Shown piece by piece: positions 1-6,255 of a DNA stretch of 6,626 bases. Each line of letters opens with the position of its first letter. Position 1 is the stretch's first letter. Origin of the DNA: an uncultured Treponema sp. (GTDB lineage Bacteria > Spirochaetota > Spirochaetia > Treponematales > Treponemataceae); the NCBI GenBank assembly GCA_937902125.1, contig CALDIB010000088.1, positions 1 through 6,626 on the forward strand, read 5' to 3'. Made by a program: the position numbers and the translations under genes. The notes beneath the pieces were generated by a model. It made no database searches. It had not been told where the DNA came from and was given only the letters and a program-made list of their open reading frames with translations.

Positions 1-8
1 TATCTTGA

Positions 9-29
9 CAAGTTTGCGTCGCAAACTTG
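9..29. repeat. Short perfect hairpin in the leader region
   Basis: CAAGTTTGC at 9-17 pairs perfectly with GCAAACTTG at 21-29 around the 3-base loop GTC, giving a 9-bp stem. It lacks a following T-run, so it is not a classic terminator. A TTGACA hexamer at 5-10 overlaps its left edge, but I see no convincing -10 box at normal spacing. It is the first of several palindromes in the 124 bases before the lipoprotein gene; the rest of that leader (30-68) shows nothing I can name. Confidence 0.6.
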
Positions 30-68
30 CTTATCAACTGTCACTTCTCATTTCATTGCGAAGCGACT

Positions 69-111
69 TAAAAAGTCAATCGGTTGTTGAAACAACCTTC
101 TTGACTTTTTA
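69..111. terminator. Two-part hairpin, terminator- or attenuator-like
   Basis: TAAAAAGTCAA (69-79) pairs perfectly with TTGACTTTTTA (101-111). Inside it GGTTGTT (82-88) pairs with AACAACC (91-97) around a 2-base GA. The right side ends in five T, and the left side supplies the same run on the other strand, so it could act as an intrinsic terminator in either direction. It ends two bases before the ribosome-binding GGGAGAG (113-119) of the lipoprotein gene. It may therefore end an upstream transcript or attenuate this one. The pairing is seen directly; the function is inferred. Confidence 0.55.
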
Positions 112-124
112 TGGGAGAGTAAAA

Positions 125-847
125 ATGAAAAAAATTGTTTTTGCGCTGACGGCGATTTTTGTTTTCGCGCTTTTTTCTTGTACAAAATCCAACAAGACAA
201 TCATCAGAATGCAGCATATAGAGGAGGGCGTTTCAAACCCCACCACAATAGAAGAGTTGAAGGACGCAATTTCAAAGTATGAAGAGCGGGTGGCCGACAT
301 TCAGCTTGCCAATGGACAAATAGGAATATGGCACAAAATTTTGGCCACCCGATACCTTGACAAAAAAATGTATGGCGAGGCTTTGAAAAGCTTTCAAAAG
401 GCGCTTGAATATTATCCCGACAACCAGAACCTTTACTATTATGTCGGCCTTTGCGCGGGCTATATGTCCCACGCTTACATGGACTTTGACGCCGACGGCT
501 ATTCGGAAAAGCGGGACAACTATTTAAAGCTTGGCGAAAGCGCCTATCTTCGAGCCATTGACATTGAGCCTAGATACGCCCGCGCGCTCTACGGCCTTGC
601 GGTTCTTTACGTTTTTGAGCTTGGCGAGGAGGAAAAGGCCATTCCTCATTTGGAAAAACTTTTGACCATAGAAACAAAAAACATAGAAGCCATGTTTGTC
701 TTGGCCAGAGCCTACTACATGAGCTACGACTTTGAAAAGGCCGTCCAAATGTATGACAAAATAATTTCCCTTACAAAGTCTCCGGAGCGGAAGGCCGAAG
801 CGGAAGCCAACAGGGAAGTGGCCCAAAACGCCGCCTTTTCCAAATAA
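125..847 (+). CDS. TPR-repeat lipoprotein
   Basis: This 240-aa protein is probably lipid-anchored and acts as a tetratricopeptide scaffold for protein-protein contacts in the cell envelope; no partner is evident. The start at 125 is chosen because GGGAGAG lies five bases upstream and because the protein then opens with a lipoprotein signal: MKK, a hydrophobic stretch of about 14 residues, and LFSC with the acylated Cys at 19, followed by a polar stretch. The frame stays open upstream to position 5, but those 40 codons run through palindromic DNA. TPR-like helix pairs are seen at about residues 67-100 (ALKSFQKALEYYPDN), 152-186 (ALYGLAVLYVFELGEEEKA) and 187-221 (AMFVLARAYYMSYDFEKAV). A longer, less regular pair with an acidic loop lies between the first two. 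It ends just before a large hairpin element, so it is probably a separate unit from dprA. I do not recognise a named orthologue. Confidence 0.88.
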   Translation: MKKIVFALTAIFVFALFSCTKSNKTIIRMQHIEEGVSNPTTIEELKDAISKYEERVADIQLANGQIGIWHKILATRYLDKKMYGEALKSFQKALEYYPDNQNLYYYVGLCAGYMSHAYMDFDADGYSEKRDNYLKLGESAYLRAIDIEPRYARALYGLAVLYVFELGEEEKAIPHLEKLLTIETKNIEAMFVLARAYYMSYDFEKAVQMYDKIISLTKSPERKAEAEANREVAQNAAFSK

Positions 848-848
848 A

Positions 849-987
849 TATAGGGAACCTCGAAAAACTCCCTTTCAGAAAGTTTTTCGAGGTTCCTGCG
901 AGTTGCAAGTCGCTATAATAGCGCGACTTACAACATCGCATTTTCAAAGTTGCCTCTAAAAACTGAAGTTTTTAGAGGCTCCCTATA
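849..987. repeat. 139-nt multi-branched palindromic element
   Basis: An outer stem TATAGGGA (849-856) with TCCCTATA (980-987) encloses three hairpins. Hairpin 1 is a perfect 16-bp stem, 854-869 with 881-896, loop 870-880. Hairpin 2 pairs 898-913 with 923-939 (GCGA/TCGC, then GTTGCAAGTCGC against GCGACTTACAAC, with one C-A mismatch and one bulge). Hairpin 3 is a perfect 13-bp stem, 952-964 with 967-979. The outer stem and hairpin 1 share three bases and would compete. There is no T-run after the last stem on the plus strand; the A-rich run 986-1004 would supply one only for minus-strand transcription. It could be a mobile palindromic repeat, a structured RNA, or a boundary element between the lipoprotein gene and dprA. 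The pairing is seen directly; the role is unknown. Confidence 0.75.
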
Positions 988-1011
988 AAAAAAATTAAAA
1001 AAAACGCGCTT

Positions 1012-1060
1012 TTTTCCATAAAAATTCCCATCTTATATGTGGAGGAATTTTTATGGAAAA
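1012..1060 (+). promoter_or_regulatory. 17-bp inverted repeat covering the dprA ribosome site and start codon
   Basis: TTTTCCATAAAAATTCC (1012-1028) is the exact reverse complement of GGAATTTTTATGGAAAA (1044-1060), with a 15-base spacer. The right arm holds the last two bases of the Shine-Dalgarno GGAGG (1041-1045) and the whole ATG (1053-1055). In an mRNA starting upstream, the stem would bury the start codon and limit translation, possibly relieved by temperature or a protein. As DNA, the same palindrome could be an operator. A weak -10-like TTATAT at 1033-1038 would start the RNA near 1045 and remove the left arm, so the mechanism depends on the true start site. Confidence 0.6.
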
Positions 1061-2054
1061 CACTAGCCTTGCAATCGCGCTTTCGGCGCTGGACTTCTTG
1101 AACTTGCCTGAAAAACTCAGGCTCTACAGGGAAGCGCAAAAAATCGGCGGTCTGGGAGACAACGACTTTCTTTCTTTTTTGGAAAAGTCTTCGTTTGACC
1201 AGATTATTCGCTTGTCAAAAAGAGATGTCCGCCGGCCTCTTTGCATTAAACGCTGGGCCCCAGCCGAGCTTGTCCGATTGGCAAAGAAAAGCGCCTTGCT
1301 TTCAAGGGCTTTTGGCTCGTCCTGCGTTTTGTTTGGGGAAAGCCTTTATCCAAGCCTTTTAAGAGAAATAAGCGACCCGCCTTTCGCGCTTTTTTACCGG
1401 GGAAAAATTCAAGTTCTTGCGAGCCAATGCGTCAGCGTTGTGGGAACCCGCCGCCTTTGCTCCAAAGCAAAAAAGGCCGCCAGAGATTTTGCTCGCGAGG
1501 CTGCTTTGGACGGCCTTTGCGTTGTTAGCGGTTTGGCCATGGGCGCGGACGGGCAGGCCCATCAAGGCGCTCTTGACGCGTTTTATGACAATAAGATTCC
1601 ATTTTGCCAAACCGCGGCGGTATTGGCAGGAGGGGTGGACAACATTTTTCCTTCGGCGCATAAAAAAATGGCGGCTCAAATAATGCAAAACGGCGGTCTT
1701 ATTTTAAGCGAAAGCGCGCCTGGAATTTGCGGCGAAAAGTGGCGTTTTGTCAGGCGGAACAGAATTATAGCCGGCCTTTCTCCGGCAACGGTGGTGATTC
1801 AAGCGCCGCCGGGAAGCGGGGCCATGATTACGGCTGACTTTGCCTTGGACTACAACCGCGAGCTTTTTTTTCACCAAACTTGTTTTTGCAAGGAGGCTAT
1901 GGAGCTTTCAGACTATGTTTTTAAAAGCCTTCAAGCAAAAAAAGGCTGGCAATTTGAGAAAAAAATTCAGGCCAGGCCAGAAAAATATGTTCAAGACGGA
2001 GCCAAAATCATTTTGGATTACCAAGATTACCGGCAAAACATGAAAATCTCTTGA
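1053..2054 (+). CDS. dprA: DNA-processing protein DprA (Smf)
   Basis: DprA binds incoming single-stranded DNA in the cytoplasm during natural transformation and loads RecA on it; it is also widespread in bacteria not known to be competent. The 333-aa protein has a divergent N-terminal helical region (about 1-100) and a Rossmann-like Smf domain (about 105-275). Recognisable blocks are VVGTR (129-133), SGLAMGAD with AHQGAL (159-174), the AVLAGGVDNIFP strand-turn (189-200), RRNRIIAGLS (234-243) and GSGAMITADFAL (254-265). The C-terminal YVQDGAKIILDYQDY (312-326) matches the usual short tail; no clear winged-helix domain is seen. The start is set by GGAGG seven bases before ATG, inside the inverted repeat described separately. 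The topA gene follows after 34 bases, and a TTGACA hexamer overlaps the dprA stop codon. Linkage to topA and xer supports the call. Confidence 0.93.
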   Translation: MENTSLAIALSALDFLNLPEKLRLYREAQKIGGLGDNDFLSFLEKSSFDQIIRLSKRDVRRPLCIKRWAPAELVRLAKKSALLSRAFGSSCVLFGESLYPSLLREISDPPFALFYRGKIQVLASQCVSVVGTRRLCSKAKKAARDFAREAALDGLCVVSGLAMGADGQAHQGALDAFYDNKIPFCQTAAVLAGGVDNIFPSAHKKMAAQIMQNGGLILSESAPGICGEKWRFVRRNRIIAGLSPATVVIQAPPGSGAMITADFALDYNRELFFHQTCFCKEAMELSDYVFKSLQAKKGWQFEKKIQARPEKYVQDGAKIILDYQDYRQNMKIS

Positions 2055-2079
2055 CAAGCAAAAGAAAGAGCGTTATCTT
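2051..2079 (+). promoter_or_regulatory. Possible topA promoter giving a near-leaderless mRNA
   Basis: A consensus -35 TTGACA (2051-2056) overlaps the dprA stop codon. It is followed after 16 or 17 bases by TTATCT/TATCTT (2073-2079) as a -10. Transcription would begin at about 2085-2087, only a few bases before the topA ATG at 2089. No Shine-Dalgarno lies at normal distance; the nearest purine run, GAAAGAG (2064-2070), ends 18 bases upstream. The hexamers are seen directly; promoter activity is inferred. Confidence 0.5.
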
Positions 2080-2088
2080 CTATTTAAT

Positions 2089-4227
2089 ATGGCACAAGCG
2101 ACAAAGAAAACCCCGGCAAAAAAAGCCGCCGCAAAGAAGAATACGCTCGTAATAGTGGAGTCTCCGGCCAAGGCCCACACAATCGAAAAATACCTTGGTC
2201 CCGGCTACACTGTAAAGGCTTCCATGGGCCATTTGATAGACTTGCCTAAGTCTAGAATGGCGATTGACACTGAAAATAATTTTACGCCTGAATACATAAC
2301 CGTTCGCGGAAAGGCCAAGCTTTTAAAGGAACTTCAAAAGGACGCGAAAAAATCCACGCTGGTTTTGCTGGCTTCGGATAACGACCGTGAAGGAGAGGCC
2401 ATAGCCTGGCACTTGAACAACGCCCTTAAAGAAAAGACCGACGCTCCCATTCATAGAATTGTCTTTAACGAAATCACGCCCATCGCCATTAAAGAGGCTG
2501 TCCAGCATCCCGGAGAAATTTCGGAGCCAAAAGTGAACGCTCAAAAGGCCCGCCGCATTTTGGACCGTTTGGTGGGCTACAATTTAAGCCCCCTTTTGTG
2601 GGCAAAGGTAAAGAACGGACTCAGCGCGGGCCGCGTTCAGTCTGTGGCCTTGCGCTTGATTTGCGAGCGGGAAAAAGAAGTGGAAGAATTCATTCCCGAA
2701 GAATATTGGAGCCTTGACGCTGACTTTGCCAAGGGAAAGTCTTCGTTTACCGCTCAGCTTGTTTCATACAAGGGAGAAAAGCCCGCGCTGAAAAGCGAGG
2801 CGGAAGTCAACAAGATTATCGAGCAAATTAAAAACGCTGAATGCAAGGTTTCTGGAATAAAGGCCACCGACAAGATTGTTCGGCCCAAGGCGCCTTTCAC
2901 CACTTCAAAATTGCAGCAGGCCGCCGCCAACCGCTTGGGCTTCACTTCAAGAAAAACAATGCAAATCGCGCAGCAGCTTTACGAAGGCGTGAATATCGGC
3001 TCCACCCGGGTGGGCCTTATAACTTACATGAGAACCGACAGCGTCCGCATTTCCCAAACCGCCTTGACAGAAATCCGCGAATGGATTGGAAAAAATTATC
3101 CTGACGACTTGCCTGAGACGGCTGTTGAATACACTGTGGGAAAGGGCGCCCAAGACGCGCACGAAGGCATAAGGCCCACTTATGTTTCTTACACCCCCGA
3201 AAGCGTCAAGGAATATCTTACCCGCGACCAGTTGCGCCTTTACACGATTATTTGGGAGCGCTTGGTTTCAAGCCAAATGAACAACGCCAAGACCCGTACC
3301 ACCAGCGTTGAAATCACGGCCGGCGACGCGGTCTTTAGGGCCAGCGCCAGCAAAATCGTTGACAAGGGCTTTTACAATGTCATTCACTTGCTTTCTTCAA
3401 AAGAAGACGCCACCGGCTCCCTTCCGTCCTTAAAGGAAAATGAGGCTTTGGCCAGCGGAAAATTCTATCCGGAGCAACATTTTACCCAAGGCCCCGCGCG
3501 CTACACCGACGCTTCAATCGTAAAGACCTTGGAAGAGCGGGGCATAGGACGGCCTTCAACATACGCTCCGATTATAAGCGTTTTGCTTGACCGCTACTAT
3601 GTCACAAGAACAAACAAGCAGCTTGTTCCCACTTTGCTTGGAAAAATGATAAGCAAGATTTTGGTGGAGTCTTTCCCCGAAATTATTGACGAAGAATTTA
3701 CCGCGCAAGTTGAAAACGACCTTGACAAGGTTGAGCAGGACAATCTTGTTTGGACTGACATGATTGGTCAATTCTATTCGCCCTTTGTCAAGCGGGTGGA
3801 CCAAGTTATGGAAGGAACCCAAAGCGTCAAAGGCTTTTTGGACGAAAAGACCGACAAGGTTTGCGAGCTTTGCGGAAAGCCTATGATAAAAAAACTTGGA
3901 AGGTTCGGCTTTTTCTTGGCTTGCTCGGGCTTTCCTGCCTGCCGCAACACAAAGTCGGTTCCCCTTGCCAAGTGCCCGGTTCCAGGTTGCGGCGGCGAAA
4001 TTGTCGAGCGAAAGACAAAGGGCAGGGGAAAGGCCTTTTACGGCTGCACCAACTATCCCAAGTGCACCTTTATCAGCCACTTTAAGCCCATTGACTCTTA
4101 CTGCCCAAAATGCGGCTGGTTCTTGGTTGAAAAATACGACAAGAAAAACGGAGCCTACAAGAGCTGCATAAATCCTGATTGCGACTACTTGCATTCCGCG
4201 GAAGAAAAGGCGGAAAACGCCGAGTAA
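2089..4227 (+). CDS. topA: DNA topoisomerase I (type IA)
   Basis: TopA relaxes negatively supercoiled DNA by cutting one strand through a 5'-phosphotyrosine link and passing the other. The 712-aa protein starts with a basic Lys/Ala tail (2-17), then a Toprim domain with the catalytic Glu24 (VIVESPAKA) and the metal-binding Asp97, Asp99 and Glu101 (SDNDREGE). The active tyrosine is Tyr313 in GLITYMRTDSVRIS. Three C-terminal zinc ribbons follow: Cys592/595/612/618, Cys629/634/653/659 and Cys672/675/693/698, ending in an acidic tail. Length and domain order are normal for bacterial TopA, and all catalytic residues are present. No good ribosome site precedes the ATG. The next gene begins three bases after the TAA, so topA and xer are probably co-transcribed and translationally coupled. 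Confidence 0.98.
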   Translation: MAQATKKTPAKKAAAKKNTLVIVESPAKAHTIEKYLGPGYTVKASMGHLIDLPKSRMAIDTENNFTPEYITVRGKAKLLKELQKDAKKSTLVLLASDNDREGEAIAWHLNNALKEKTDAPIHRIVFNEITPIAIKEAVQHPGEISEPKVNAQKARRILDRLVGYNLSPLLWAKVKNGLSAGRVQSVALRLICEREKEVEEFIPEEYWSLDADFAKGKSSFTAQLVSYKGEKPALKSEAEVNKIIEQIKNAECKVSGIKATDKIVRPKAPFTTSKLQQAAANRLGFTSRKTMQIAQQLYEGVNIGSTRVGLITYMRTDSVRISQTALTEIREWIGKNYPDDLPETAVEYTVGKGAQDAHEGIRPTYVSYTPESVKEYLTRDQLRLYTIIWERLVSSQMNNAKTRTTSVEITAGDAVFRASASKIVDKGFYNVIHLLSSKEDATGSLPSLKENEALASGKFYPEQHFTQGPARYTDASIVKTLEERGIGRPSTYAPIISVLLDRYYVTRTNKQLVPTLLGKMISKILVESFPEIIDEEFTAQVENDLDKVEQDNLVWTDMIGQFYSPFVKRVDQVMEGTQSVKGFLDEKTDKVCELCGKPMIKKLGRFGFFLACSGFPACRNTKSVPLAKCPVPGCGGEIVERKTKGRGKAFYGCTNYPKCTFISHFKPIDSYCPKCGWFLVEKYDKKNGAYKSCINPDCDYLHSAEEKAENAE

Positions 4228-4230
4228 AGA

Positions 4231-5127
4231 ATGACGCTAAAGGATTCTTGCGAAGAATTTTTGCTTTACCTTTCCACCGTTCGCGGAATGACGGAAAATA
4301 CCGTCGTTTCGTATGGGGAAGACTATAAAAAGCTTTTGGAATTTTTGGGGAGCGACAGCGATATTGAAAAAATTTCTTTGCAAGACTTGCGCTTTTGCGT
4401 CGGTTCCCTTAGCGCCCAAAAGTATTCAACGGCCACAATCAACCGCTTTATTGCCAGCTTAAAAAGCCTTTTTGCCTACAGCCAAAAATTTGGCCGCCTT
4501 AAGGTCAACCCCGCCTTGGAGCTAAAAAGCCTGAAACTTCCAAAGCATTTGCCAAATTTTATGACTGGAAGCGAGGTGGACGCCCTTTGCGCCGCTCCTC
4601 AAAAAAAGGAGCTTTTGTGGGCCAGCCGCGACAAGGCCATTTTTGAGCTTTTGTATTCTTCCGGCTGCCGCGTTTCGGAACTGGCTTCCTTAAAGTTGGG
4701 GGACTTTTCAAGCGGGGGAAAATCCGCCGTGGTTAAGGGAAAGGGCAAAAAGGACAGAATCGTCTACTTTGAGGACGACGCGAGAAAGGCTCTCTCCGAC
4801 TATTTGATTGACCGCAAGGCCTTGCTTTTGCGCTTGAAAAATCCGGGGCAAAAGGCGCTTTTTGTGAACAAAAAAGGCGGCGCCTTGACAGCCAGAGGCA
4901 TTCGCTGGATTGTGGAGCGCTATTCCGGCGCGGAAGGAACAAACCGCCATGTTTCGCCCCACGCATTTAGGCACACCTTTGCCACGGCCATGCTTTCCGA
5001 GGGCGCCGACGTCCGCGTCGTTCAGGAAATGCTGGGCCACTCAAGCATTTCCACCACTCAGCGCTACACCCACGTCACCACCCAGCAGCTTATCGACATT
5101 TATAAGAAGGCTCATCCTCATGGGTAG
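4231..5127 (+). CDS. xerD: Xer tyrosine recombinase (XerD/XerC type)
   Basis: Xer recombinases resolve chromosome dimers at dif sites near the terminus, acting with FtsK. The 298-aa protein has an N-terminal SAM-like core-binding domain (about 1-90) and a C-terminal catalytic domain. All catalytic residues are present: Arg147 (SGCRVSEL), a hairpin Lys at 171 or 173 (GKGKKDR), His244 and Arg247 (HAFRHTFA), His270 (LGHSSI) and the nucleophile Tyr279 (QRYTHV). His244, Arg247, His270 and Tyr279 carry the same numbers I recall for E. coli XerD, also 298 aa. The firmicute gene in the equivalent place (codV) is called XerC, so the C/D assignment is uncertain. No strong Shine-Dalgarno is seen; the ATG follows the topA stop by three bases, which suggests coupling. 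Its last 10 bases overlap the 3' end of the opposing reverse transcriptase frame. Confidence 0.95.
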   Translation: MTLKDSCEEFLLYLSTVRGMTENTVVSYGEDYKKLLEFLGSDSDIEKISLQDLRFCVGSLSAQKYSTATINRFIASLKSLFAYSQKFGRLKVNPALELKSLKLPKHLPNFMTGSEVDALCAAPQKKELLWASRDKAIFELLYSSGCRVSELASLKLGDFSSGGKSAVVKGKGKKDRIVYFEDDARKALSDYLIDRKALLLRLKNPGQKALFVNKKGGALTARGIRWIVERYSGAEGTNRHVSPHAFRHTFATAMLSEGADVRVVQEMLGHSSISTTQRYTHVTTQQLIDIYKKAHPHG

Positions 5128-5177
5128 CGGCAAAATTTAGCGAACGCAAGCCCAAAATATAACGATTGCCGCATGAG
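5117..5177. repeat. Hairpin at the xer 3' end
   Basis: GCGGCAA (5127-5133) pairs with TTGCCGC (5166-5172). The stem continues with CTCAT (5117-5121) against ATGAG (5173-5177) if the bases GGGTA bulge out. It starts within the last codons of xer and has no T-run, so it is not a normal terminator. It is the first of three consecutive palindromes before the change in composition near 5380-5400. Confidence 0.5.
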
Positions 5178-6242
5178 CCGCTCTGCCGTAGTTGGAAAAA
5201 AGGCGGCGCGATTGAGAGCGCGAGTGGATAACTTCCTATACAAAGCAGAGCGCAGCGATGCAGGGCGCGGCCGGCATTGTGAAAACTCTCTGTCTGCGCC
5301 TGCCGCGCTAGCGGCAGCGTAAAATAGTTTCAAGCGCAGACAGCGAGTGGCGACGATATCGAGCGGTTTCACAATGTCGGACGCAACTGGGAGCCGTTTT
5401 TTTATTTTTTTCAACGCATTATGCCCCATCAATACAAAATGTTTAAAATGTCGCAGCCCGATAAAATTCACCCCCAATCGCACCGGCCGAATATATGTCC
5501 GTGAAAAATTCAGTTTTAATTCATATTGCAAGAATTGTCCGATTATTTTGGCGGCGGTCCGCAGGTCGTTTTTATTATTTCCAAACAAACAAAAATCGTC
5601 ACAGTATCGTATATAATCCGGCCATCGCAATTTTTCTTTGACGAAATGGTCCAATTCGTTCAGGTATACATTTCCCAGCCATTGGCTTGTTAAATTTCCG
5701 ATTGGGATATTTTTACCATTTCCCCCGGACCGCACGATATTTTCCAACAGGGCAATAATTTTCTTGTCACCAATTTTTCGTCTAATTATTTTCATCATAA
5801 CATCATGGTCCATATTCGGATAGAATTTTCGTATATCGCATTGCAACACATATTCATTTCGGCGCACGAAATCCATTGTTCGATGCGACGCGGCGTGCAG
5901 TCCGCGTCCTGGCACGCATGCATAACTGTCGTGAATAAATGTTCTTTGCCAAATTGGTCCCAAAACATTTATCAACGCATGATGCACAATATGGTCGGGA
6001 TACAGTGGCAATATATAAATTATTCGTTCTTTGGGTTCGAATATCTTGCGCAGTTTATATGTCGATGTTGTAAATGTTCCGTCAATCAAGGCCTTGCGCA
6101 ATCGTCGCAAATTTTCGTCACGATTTGCCAAGAATTTTTTAACAATAGTTTTTGCCTTTTTACTTCGCACGGCATTATGCGCGGCGACATCAAAATTATC
6201 GATTGATATAAAATCGTCCCATATATTTTTTACACGTTTCAT
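5118..6242 (-). CDS. Reverse transcriptase, DGR type, with replaced C-terminus
   Basis: This is an RNA-directed DNA polymerase. In a diversity-generating retroelement such an enzyme copies a template RNA with errors at adenines, and the cDNA rewrites a target gene. Numbered from the ATG at 6242 (374 aa), the polymerase blocks are: KERIIYILPLYPDHIVHHAL (72-91), QCDIRKFYPNMDH with Asp136, IPIGNLTSQW (180-189; IGNxxSQ replaces the QGxxxSP of other bacterial RT classes and is the DGR hallmark), YCDDF with Asp215 and Asp216, and GVNFIG (257-262). The start at 6242 is preferred because GGTGGGCGG lies just upstream; a TTG at 6263 would add seven residues and overlap the upstream gene. From about residue 283 (nt 5390) the frame enters palindromic DNA, and the last 90 or so residues do not resemble the family's thumb region. 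The gene is probably truncated and its activity doubtful. No template repeat is seen. Confidence 0.85.
   Translation of the reverse strand: MKRVKNIWDDFISIDNFDVAAHNAVRSKKAKTIVKKFLANRDENLRRLRKALIDGTFTTSTYKLRKIFEPKERIIYILPLYPDHIVHHALINVLGPIWQRTFIHDSYACVPGRGLHAASHRTMDFVRRNEYVLQCDIRKFYPNMDHDVMMKIIRRKIGDKKIIALLENIVRSGGNGKNIPIGNLTSQWLGNVYLNELDHFVKEKLRWPDYIRYCDDFCLFGNNKNDLRTAAKIIGQFLQYELKLNFSRTYIRPVRLGVNFIGLRHFKHFVLMGHNALKKIKKRLPVASDIVKPLDIVATRCLRLKLFYAAASAAGADREFSQCRPRPASLRSALYRKLSTRALNRAAFFPTTAERLMRQSLYFGLAFAKFCRYP
5179..5252. repeat. Imperfect hairpin, second of three
   Basis: CGCTCTGC (5179-5186) pairs perfectly with GCAGAGCG (5245-5252). After a mismatch, GTAGTTGGAA (5188-5197) pairs imperfectly with TTCCTATAC (5233-5241). 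The GC-rich loop contains two CGCG tetramers that could form a small inner stem. On the minus strand it lies within the open tail of the reverse transcriptase frame, but it looks like non-coding palindromic DNA. Confidence 0.45.
5271..5380. repeat. Large nested palindrome, third of three
   Basis: CCGGCATTGTGAAA (5271-5284) pairs with TTTCACAATGTCGG (5367-5380) with a single G-T wobble. Inside, 5286-5302 pairs with 5331-5347 with two mismatches around a perfect core CTGTCTGCGC. Innermost, CTGCCGC (5300-5306) and GCGGCAG (5311-5317) form a 7-bp stem on the loop GCTA, competing for the first bases. A CGATATCG self-palindrome sits at 5354-5361 in the right arm. The outer right arm ends almost where the recognisable reverse transcriptase sequence stops (about 5390), so this palindrome marks the junction between the two blocks. 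Confidence 0.65.
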
Positions 6243-6255
6243 TCCGCCCACCCAT

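Noticed and set aside
5..124. N-terminal extension of the lipoprotein frame by 40 codons
   Set aside because: It runs through palindromic DNA and would bury the lipoprotein signal; the start at 125 has a good ribosome site and a proper signal sequence.
965..1010. Hairpin 952-979 as a terminator of the lipoprotein gene
   Set aside because: On the plus strand it is followed by CTCCCTATA and an A-run, not T; the orientation would only suit minus-strand transcription, and no minus-strand gene lies there.
3556..4194. 212-codon open frame antisense to topA
   Set aside because: It lies wholly within topA, whose domains are certain, and the translated product has no recognisable motif; it is a by-product of topA codon use.
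5271..5380. Large palindrome as the DGR template repeat
   Set aside because: It is an inverted, not a direct, repeat; the few differences between the arms are not restricted to adenines, and no second copy lies at the end of a coding gene.
5805..6206. Plus-strand 133-codon open frame in the right block
   Set aside because: It is antisense to the reverse transcriptase core, and its product is low in recognisable structure and rich in Cys/His typical of a shadow frame.
5118..6242. Retron or group II intron reverse transcriptase
   Set aside because: The NAxxH and VTG retron motifs are absent, no maturase or HNH region follows, and IGNxxSQ stands in place of QGxxxSP.
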